A stretch of DNA of 64,000 nt from Corydoras sp. C115 (taxonomy: Eukaryota > Chordata > Actinopteri > Siluriformes > Callichthyidae), in assembly GCA_019802505.1 (NCBI GenBank), contig JAFMOC010000003.1, positions 223,501 through 287,500 on the forward strand, written 5' to 3'. Shown one piece after another: positions 56,146-64,000 of this stretch (position 1 is its first letter; every line of letters begins with the position of its first letter). The translations under genes were made by a program, and so were the position numbers. Under the pieces are notes generated by a model. That model did no database searches and was not told the origin of the DNA. It saw nothing but the letters and a program-made list of their open reading frames with translations.

Positions 56146-57339
56146 AGTGTAAAGTCATGCTTCTATAATTCTGTAACAATACTCTTTAGAACTAAACAAA
56201 AGAAGGGTTTTGGACCCAATGAAGGCTGTTCAATTGTAAATGAGAAGTAATAAAAGCATTTCAAAGCCTGGTTTGCTCGTAACAGCATGTCCCATGAACC
56301 AATGCTCGATGCTTTTTAACCTCCTGATGTGTTCTTGGCGGAACCTCACACTGTGTGGGAGTGGGGAATGCAACATAATGAAATCATATGATCCATAGTG
56401 TCACGTCCTCCACTATTATTGCATGAACCAGGCTTTAAATTCTACTTTGTATATAACACTGTCAGTTGCAAACCGTTTTCTCCGTATGTTCCACCCACCC
56501 TTAAATAACTTGTCTTGAAAGAGCCTCTTAAGAACCACCTACGGTGATGAATTAGCATGTAAACAGTAGCGATGACAATCTATCTTGCGACAGGAAACTG
56601 CATGGCATCACGCTGCGAGTGCTCAGAGGCATGTTCATCCCAAGCAGGGAGAACATCGAGTGCATTCCTCAATTGGAAGTCTGTAGGAAAGTAGGAGCTG
56701 TGCGTCTTTCGGCTATTTTGGACTGATGTGAATTTACCGATTTTCTAGATTGCTGGGTTTTGTGTATTAATGCCGCATCCCACCGATAATCCTTAGAGTT
56801 TTTTGTTACTTTTTTCTTACTGGTTATACGAGGCAGTGAAATGGCATTGGACTTGCAACAAATTCCTCTTTGAATATACATTCTGCATCTTGCCTTGCCT
56901 ACAATACAGACACCCCGAGCACAATTGGTTTAAAAAAAATAAAATAAAAGGTTTTAGAAAACATGTTCTTGCCAAGATCATTCACATTGTTCTGTGGGGG
57001 AAATAGTGGGGACAGCATTTTATGTAAACATCTCCACGATACAAAGGTGTTGGTTTTTCAGTCTATTTTGGTAGCTCTCAGGCTGTTGGTGATTTGCTTT
57101 ACCGCTTCTTTCTGTAATCCTGAGGCTGAAATAGCACTTAAAGGGGAGGATGCTGTTATGTTTTATAGACCGTGGATTCGATCATTGCACATACACAAAG
57201 AAAACATTCTCTCCCTCAGTAAATGTGATTGTCATGCAGATGGATGATGGAATAGTTCTGTGTCATTAGCTTTCGTCCTAATGACATGGCACATTTTCAA
57301 TCTAGTTCATTTTACAATGTAGTGAAAGATATAGGGTGG
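56146..57339. other. Unique intronic sequence
   Basis: Nearly 1.2 kb with no recognised gene or repeat. Confidence 0.45.
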
Positions 57340-57430
57340 GTCTGAGTGGCGGCATGGCGGTTAGCGCATATGCCTCACAACACCGGGGATCCAGAAACAT
57401 TGTCCCTTGGATGGGCATGCGGAAATAAGA
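57340..57430 (+). mobile_element. SINE-A scrap with internal deletion
   Basis: Head GTGGCGGCATGGCGGTTAGC to GGGGATCCAG, then a jump to CTTGGATGGGCATGCGG. Confidence 0.65.
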
Positions 57431-57487
57431 AGTAAAAGTAAAGCACAAATGAGAAAGAAAAAAATGAATGTGACCAGTGTGAGAAGA

Positions 57488-57705
57488 CGTAGGGAGTGGT
57501 ATCTCAGTGGTTAGGGCGTTGGGCTATCAATCTGGGGGTTCAAATCCCAAGTTCACTGAAGTTACCAATGTGGGTCCTTGAGCAAGACCCTTAACCCTCA
57601 TTGCTCCAGGGATATTGTGATTAACCCTGTGCTCACCTTGTAAGTCGCTTTGGATAAAAGCGTCCAATAAATGACCAATGTAAATGTAATGATGTAATGT
57701 ACATA
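57488..57705 (+). mobile_element. SINE-B, full length
   Basis: GGGAGTGGTATCTCAGTGG, B box GGTTCAAATCCC, L2-type tail with AAATGTAATGATGTAATG end. About seven bases are missing before the B box. Confidence 0.9.
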
Positions 57706-58739
57706 ATACTTTCCTTTTTGCTTTTGTTGCAACTTTTCTCTGTAACTTCCTCTTGAAAATCATTTTAGGAATTGATTTGCTGGCATCTCTTACTCGTCCC
57801 AAGCCTAATTTCATGTATTCTGTAGAACAGCAATGAGAAAACGCCATGTCTTAGATGACCAAAGCAGTTTCCTGTTGTAATATACTTGATTAAAATCCTT
57901 CCAGGTTCCATCACTGACAGTGCAGCTGATTGTTGTGTGATGGCACCCAGGATGCAATGCAGTACAGCGAACCTCAAATTGCCCGACCCTGTAATAAATT
58001 CTGAGTGATATGGTGGTTTTTCTTCCAAACCTGCTCATTTCGTCTCTACTCTAAATCAGCAGCACTCTCCTCACTTGTATAATGCCTAGCCAAGGCCAAA
58101 CCCCCGAGGCATTATCATCAGCTAGTTACGCTGTCCTCCTCCGACGAACCCAGACACATCAGACAACTTGAATTCCTTGGGAGTCTTTTAACTCGCAGGT
58201 AACATATCTCACCCGGCCTTCTCATGTTCTCCTCTCTCTGGTTGCGCTTATTTAATTTCTTCTGGGGTTGATGCAGACTATGTTACAAATCAAAGCGAAG
58301 AGCATTGCCTCATACTAATACTTTTTTTTTTTTCTTGGTTACTCTTACAGAATGCAAATGATTGGTTCACCCACAGCTGGTGACTGTGCATGACCCCAAT
58401 ATATTTGAGGCTAATTATGAATAACCCTAAGGCTTAGCTGACCAGATGCGATATAGTTATGTCCTGCTATAATAACTGTTTGTAATACAAATATCCACAC
58501 TTGCAGCAGCCTAGTGTGCCAATTGGGTGCTTGCTCTGCAGCACTGGAGGAGAATCATTAACATGATGTCCCTAACCACTTAAACGTCTCTTTATAATCC
58601 TGTTTTTTTATTGTGTACTAAATTTAGTAATGAGTCATTTTTAAAAAATGAGAATAAACACTGGGATATTTGAATTTGTGCTCGACTGGCCTGCCCGCAG
58701 TCCGTGTCTCCTATTGAAAATGAATGGTTTATCATGAAA
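57706..58739. other. Repeat-poor intronic sequence
   Basis: No recognised elements. The part 57760-58030 has balanced composition and could hold conserved noncoding DNA, but nothing here proves it. Confidence 0.3.
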
Positions 58740-59150
58740 AGGAGCTACAGACAAGGTTGACCACAGATCTGACCTTGGAGTGAATTTGCTGAGACGTCTG
58801 CTTTGGAAAGATTGTCATCTGTCTTGAACGTTTTTCTACTTGTGAATAATCTTAGCAAAATGATGGACTTTAAATTGTTTGGAAATGACTTTGTAGCAAT
58901 TCCCAGATTGATAAGCAGCAACAATTGCCTCTCTAAGATTATTACTGATGGCTTTCCTCTTTGGCATTGTGTTACCGCATACTTAAATGTTCCGAGCCAG
59001 AAAACTCTCAAAATGTCTGCTTTTATAGAAGTGGTCACAAATATTAAAGCAATAAGGCACAAGAGGGAACGCATTATTGTAAATCAATCACAAGAAAGTG
59101 GTGGTGTTGGGCCTGACACAAAATGCGTTTATTGAAAATAAAATTCTTAA
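58740..59150 (-). pseudogene. Tc1-like transposase N-terminal region, frameshifted
   Basis: The reverse strand reads MPKRKAISNNLREAIVAAYQ, then a KVISKQFKVHH segment: the first helix-turn-helix of Tc1 transposases. After a frameshift and a stop it continues with a WKTF-like and KFTPRSD-like region in other frames. The DDE domain is absent. It is better preserved than the copy at 3990. Confidence 0.82.
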
Positions 59151-59433
59151 TAAACTGGTTTTTAAAATTAATGTCGATCACTAAGCATTAGGATACTGCT
59201 TAGTGCTTAGTGAAAATCAGCTAGCTGTTTATATTAATCTTTATTTACATTTGTGGTACATAATTTAAAATGTATTGTATATTGTTTGTTGATGTGAATG
59301 TGCAGTGCTCAGAGAGGTGTGCATTATTGTCAATAATGTCATGACAGGACAAACAACTCAGCCAATCAGCTTTAAGAACCGTAACTACACGCGTTATAAT
59401 GATGATTAATTATCAGGATTAATTATCTTATGG

Positions 59434-59786
59434 GGGTGGCACAGTGGCTTAGTGGTTAGCACGTTTGTCTATTAGCACTATGTATTCCTGGTTCGAATCC
59501 CAATCTGGGTGGAGTTTCCATGTTCTGCCCATGTCCACGTGGGTTACCTCCGGGTTCTCCGGTTTCCTCCCACAGTCCGAAAACATGGATCAAGGGAAAC
59601 TGAATGCTCCAAATTGCCCCATATAGAGTGTGTTTGTGTGTGTCTGTGTGAGTGAGTGTGTGCCCAGCGATAGATTGGCGCCCTGTCCTGGGTGTATCTG
59701 CCCAGTGCCTGAAACGCTCTTCCCTGGATGGGCATGGGGAACCCCCTGCGACCCTAGTAGAGGATAAAGCGGAAGATAATGGATGG
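59434..59786 (+). mobile_element. SINE-A, full length, with target-site duplication
   Basis: AATTATCTTATGG (59421-59433) and AATTGTCTTATGG (59787-59799) differ at one base. Intact A box, B box (GGTTCGAATCCC), core and tail. With 24714-25065 it is among the best consensus sources. Confidence 0.94.
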
Positions 59787-59799
59787 AATTGTCTTATGG

Positions 59800-61414
59800 A
59801 TAAATAAGGTGTCCCTAATTTTAAACTCATTGCTTTTGTAATTTTGAACAAAGGTTTTCGTTGTGCCTCAGTGCGTTTTCTCCTGGGTTTCAAAAACCCT
59901 GTTTCCACATTCCAATAACATGCTGATGTGACAATTGGAGACTCAGTGATGATGTTAGAATCACTGAAGTGATTCACATGAAGAGTCATATCCCAAGTGA
60001 ACCAAACCAAATATCTTAAGATTTAAAACAGACTAAAATTTTTTACATTGACATCACATACACATACATGGCAGTTATTCGACAGCTATGATCAAGTTTC
60101 ATGTTGCTTTTTATGCTTTTTGCATGCCAGCATGTTCTTAAGACTTTTCACTGACTAGAAAGCTTCAGTTCGCGTGGCTGTTAAAAGCAGTAAACACGTT
60201 ATGTGTGTCATGTATTCTACAGTTCCAGATGTGTTCTATGCATTACTTACTCTCAACTTGCAGTCTCTTCTTTCCTAAGTAGGTGGAGATAATTAGGTTA
60301 AGCCTCATTGTCTCAGTGGCGCTTTCTAACAAGACTTGCAATAGAACCATGATGCGTTTGGTTCGTCAGTCAGTGGGCTCGGGCTCTTAAAGCCCACAGA
60401 CAGCTGTTTCACATGGGCATGCTGATCGTCTGCTCTAATCTCTGCACATGTTGACTAAGATGTATCAGTCTCTGAAAGCATAAGGCTAAGATTGTGAATT
60501 GACGGTCTTTTTGTGCTGTACTTTTATTAAACTTTAATAACCAAGTGCAGGCAATCATTTTACGAATTGTAACATTTTTTTTTCCTTTTGTTACTTTGCA
60601 TGATCAATGATCAACTTGTTGCTATTCATTTATTCATGTATTGGAAATGGCCCCGTCTCCCTGGAGGAGGTTCACAGTATTTTATTTACTTTTAACAAAA
60701 TGCTAGATGGCTAACAGGCTGTTGGCCAGAAACAAGTGTAACTCAGCATTTTTTTGTCCTTTCGAATCAAGATCTGTTCAGTCTGTTCAAAAGCCGATTT
60801 GTAGTTAAAAGTGAGCGGCTGAGAGGCTTCAAGCTGAAATCTCTGCGAGTATTTCTGTTTTTGACAGCTGTTAGTACTCGGTATGATCAAAACATTGCTG
60901 CGATCAAGTGCGCAGTTAAAGATCCACATGCATGTAAAAGGGAATTAGCTTGATCTTCTGATTAGCAGCACTTTATTAGACTCTAACTGACACCAAAGTT
61001 ACATCACTGAGTGCAGCTGCACCCGAAGCATCTGGTTCGTGTGGAGTCTGATGCTTTTGTCTGACTGTTTCCTGTGATTGGCTTCATAGGGCAAAGCAAC
61101 ACTGGTGAACCTGAAAGATGAGCTCATGAGACCGTCATCCATCAAACAGCCAAGCAAGTTAACCAATGAGACTTAAAGATAAAGCCTCCCCTGTCTGTTG
61201 AGAATGACAGGGCAATAAAGCAAAAAGTATCTCAAGGGTGACAAGCCAATAGGATGGACTTTAATTTATTAGGAGAGAAAAGTCGAAAGAGACTTGGTGG
61301 ACCAAAGACCAAACTAGAGTGCTGTTTGTAATGTCACACTGCTTTAACGAATCCTTTTCTTTCTGCTATCAAGGAATTTATTCATGCAAAAAACATTAGG
61401 ATTATTTTTGCATT
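59800..61414. other. Long repeat-poor stretch
   Basis: About 1.6 kb with no recognised elements or exons. Stretches such as 60960-61180 have balanced composition and are candidates for comparison with other fish. Confidence 0.3.
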
Positions 61415-61422
61415 GTCTCTTT

Positions 61423-61664
61423 TAGGGCTGCAACAACTAATCAATAAAATCGATAAAAATCGATTATGAAAAATGTCGATAACGAATTTTGTTATCGCGT
61501 TACTCACAATGTCGTAACCGCTTACGTTACCTGCAGTGCTTCAACAACGCTGAAAAAAAAAATAGCGGGACATGGGAAATTTTTTCAAATCCGATTCATC
61601 GATTAATCGAAAAAATAATCGACCGATTAATCGATTATCAAAGTAATTGTTAGTTGCAGCCCTA
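61423..61664. mobile_element. hAT-type MITE with perfect target-site duplication
   Basis: A 242-base element starting TAGGGCTGCAAC and ending GTTGCAGCCCTA, perfect 12-base terminal inverted repeats. Imperfect inverted ATCGATTAATCG-type sequence lies inside. GTCTCTTT flanks it exactly at 61415-61422 and 61665-61672. The 8-base duplication and TAGGGNTG termini are hallmarks of hAT transposons. It has no coding capacity and would have been moved in trans. Confidence 0.95.
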
Positions 61665-61672
61665 GTCTCTTT

Positions 61673-62154
61673 ATTCTTGGTTTTCAATTAGTAGTGGTGC
61701 CTTACTAATTTAAATCCTCCATAACCTACATTCTAGTCATCCACTCTAGTCTCTAACTGAAATATATCACTGAAGTCGTGGGTCGTTCTGTAGTAGTCAT
61801 TATGTTGTACTCACTATATGACCTCGTAATTTAGAAAAGCTATTAATGAACGTGAAAAAAAAATGTCCAGACAGGGTTCTAAGCATATTTTTTTTTTTAC
61901 CAATGAAACCGATCATTGTATTTTTTTAAAACCTAAATTAATTTTTTTTGTCATTTAATAAATATATATAAAATCTCAAGAGATTACTGTGGGCAAAAGC
62001 CTTTCCAATATGACCTTAAAATAACCAGTCTGGCCAAACAACAAGGGGGGAATTCAGATTATAGGATCTACAGGTATTCGCCGCAACCTCCACTCGCTGA
62101 TTAAAACACTAGAGATTTAACACCTTTAATCATCTCACTATCTTGACCACTTAA
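61673..62154. other. Unique AT-rich sequence
   Basis: Nothing recognised. Confidence 0.45.
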
Positions 62155-62290
62155 TCCTGTACTGGTGTTGTGGGCGAGGGTTGGGGGGCAATTCACTTTG
62201 AATCCATGTTTTTGGACTGTGGGGGGAAAAAAAAAAAACCTCAAGCAGACACATGAAGACTCCACCCAGAATAGGATTCAAACCTTTTTG
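62155..62290 (-). mobile_element. SINE-A, reduced
   Basis: TGTACTGGTGTTGTGGGCGA, then CAATTCACTTTGAATCCATG and TAGGATTCAAACC. Middle and head are missing. Confidence 0.62.
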
Positions 62291-62402
62291 AAATATATAT
62301 TTGTAGACCAATGGCTTCTCTTTTTTGTCCTAATATTAATATGATTGAAGTCTTTAATTAACATTTTGTTAGATTCGACATTTTTTCTGGCTATATAGAT
62401 TA

Positions 62403-62888
62403 TCCATCCATCCATTATCTTACGCTTTATCCTCTAGGGTCGCGGGGGGGTTCCCCATGCCCATCCAGAACGTTTCGGGTGCTGGCAGATACACCCAGGA
62501 CAGGATCTATCGCTGGGCACACACTCACTCACAGAGACGCACACATAAACACACTCTCTATATGGGGCAATTTTAGAGAATTCATTTGACCTTGATTCAT
62601 GTTTTTGGACTGTGGGAGGAAACCGGTTTGAATTCCAATCTGGGTGGAGTATCCTTGTTCTCCCCATGTCCGCGTGGGTTTCCTCCGGGTTCTCTGGTTT
62701 CCTCCTACAGTCCAAAAACATGGATTCAAGGTCAATTGAATTCTCTAAATTGCCCCATATAGAGTGTGTCTGTGTGAATGAATGTGTGCCCTATCCTGGG
62801 TGTATCTGCCCAGCGCCCGAAACGTTCTCCCCTGGATGGGCATGGGGAACCCTAGTAGAGGATAAAGCAGAAAATAATGGATGGATGG
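62403..62888. mobile_element. Inverted SINE-A dimer with tails outward
   Basis: 62403-62625 is reverse strand, from tail (CCATCCATCCATTATCTTAC) to GAGGAAACCGG. At about 62626 it switches to a forward copy (TTTGAATTCCAATCTGGG) that runs to its own tail (ATAATGGATGGATGG). ATAGATTA occurs at 62395-62402 and 62889-62896, suggesting the dimer entered as one unit. Both heads are lost. Confidence 0.8.
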
Positions 62889-62896
62889 ATAGATTA

Positions 62897-64000
62897 ATTG
62901 TCTTATTGTTACTTTGCACCCACTATGGCAACCAGGGTACAGATTACTATAGGACTTGCTGAAAGTGCAATAAGGAGCAACAACCTAGATCCCTGTCTCA
63001 CCCCACCAGCAGTGTTAGCACTTTGATCAAACATCGGACACGAAGTTGTCATTGCTTCAGTGGCAGTGAGAATGTACGGTCTTGGCCTCCAACCCATCAG
63101 ACAATACTGAAGGCTGCTGGCCAAGAACATGGCACCACTTCAGAGTCTATATATCGATATCCCTATGAAACATGCTGGTGTATCAGACCCTGCCCTCACT
63201 GTTTGCCCTTAAAATCAATTTTAAGGTTTGGTTTGGGTTAATACTGGTGAAATTAATTTGGCACAGATGTCCTTTTCTTAGCTTATTAAAATATGATGGT
63301 TTCTATAGCATGGTGATTAAAAAGCTTTACAAATGAATAGAAACTACGTGAAGAGCATACCTTCAGCTGATCATATCAAATGCTGTGTGTTGATTTTAAA
63401 AATAATGGTCCTTTGTAAATGTTCCTACAGACGTTTGCTGTTCATATTAAAGTACTAAGATTTTCAAAGCGAATCGTCATCTAGCCCCTAGCTTTAGAGT
63501 TAGTGGATCTCCACATCATTAATTCAGTGGTAAGCCGAGCCACCCTGGAGATATACAAAGAGTTTTTACACACGCAGTAATTAAAGCTCGAGCAAAAATT
63601 AAAGATTGGCTGGGCAGCCATAAGGTAGCATAGGACTATACGTCATTCCTTCCAAACCTGACTAAGTAACTGTAGCCTCACACTAATAATCATTTACCTT
63701 CTTATGAAGTGATGAACGCAGAATAATATTGATTCTGTCAGCCTGGATTTCTCATTTTAAAACCAGTTAGTTTTTAAACAATGTTTATTTTCATCTTTTT
63801 ATGAATACTATAAAACTGGTTTTATTTTCTGGCTCTAATTGTCCTCGGTTTGTTCTCTCACTGCCACATTTTGTTCTTTATGCTTGTATATTAAAAGCCA
63901 TTTATGAATATGCAGATGCTTTTCATGGATCCCATGTGCTTTTAGACTTTACACCACACTCTTTGGTGCAGTGCATCAAAAGCTCTCACCCATTGTCATT
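62897..64000. other. Unique sequence to the window end
   Basis: The stretch 62940-63225 is open in short frames on both strands and more GC-balanced than its surroundings, but no domain is recognisable. Nothing else seen. Confidence 0.4.

Noticed and set aside
62909..63241. Overlapping open frames on both strands suggesting an exon
   Set aside because: Neither strand shows a known protein motif or a good acceptor and donor pair; kept only as unexplained sequence.

Overview
This is vertebrate, almost certainly teleost, nuclear DNA. It is AT-rich, full of microsatellites and fish-type transposable elements, with one CpG island and no prokaryotic-style gene layout. An ostariophysan fish (catfish, characin or knifefish group) is a reasonable guess because the dominant SINE resembles the zebrafish DANA/Mermaid group, but the species cannot be fixed from this window.

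Layout. Bases 1-6750 look intergenic: scattered SINEs end in a tandem array of about 0.3-kb monomers (5201-6744) built from scrambled pieces of the dominant SINE. The array stops directly against a CpG island (about 6840-7800) with two CACGTG boxes, a long 5' leader with an upstream ORF, and a short first coding exon (7831-7885). That exon encodes a signal-peptide-like start and ends in a splice donor. I could not name this gene. Everything from 7886 to the end contains no exon I can defend and is best read as a very large first intron. One weak, phase-compatible exon candidate lies at 23483-23661.

Repeats. About 50 copies or fragments of one tRNA-headed SINE (called SINE-A here; head with A and B boxes, core shared with DANA/Mermaid, tail of GGAT repeats) cover roughly a fifth of the window on both strands. 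Many are flanked by 11-17 base target-site duplications. A second tRNA-derived SINE (SINE-B) carries the same 3' tail as the L2-type LINE fragments seen here. Other fossils are: L2 reverse transcriptase (43900-44975) and three L2 3' ends, an I-clade-like LINE end, an RTE-like end, Rex1/CR1-like pieces, four Tc1-like transposase remnants, a recurrent nonautonomous DNA element (element X), and three hAT-type elements. One hAT element sits inside an L2 copy and one is a 242-base MITE with a perfect 8-base target duplication.

How it fits together. No set of genes acts together here. The window shows a promoter and first exon of one probable secreted or membrane protein gene, followed by a layered transposon graveyard in its intron. 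The most notable structures are the scrambled SINE satellite beside the promoter, the inverted SINE dimers, the nested hAT-in-L2 and SINE/L2-in-LINE insertions, and two local tandem duplications. I found no convincing new multi-gene system.
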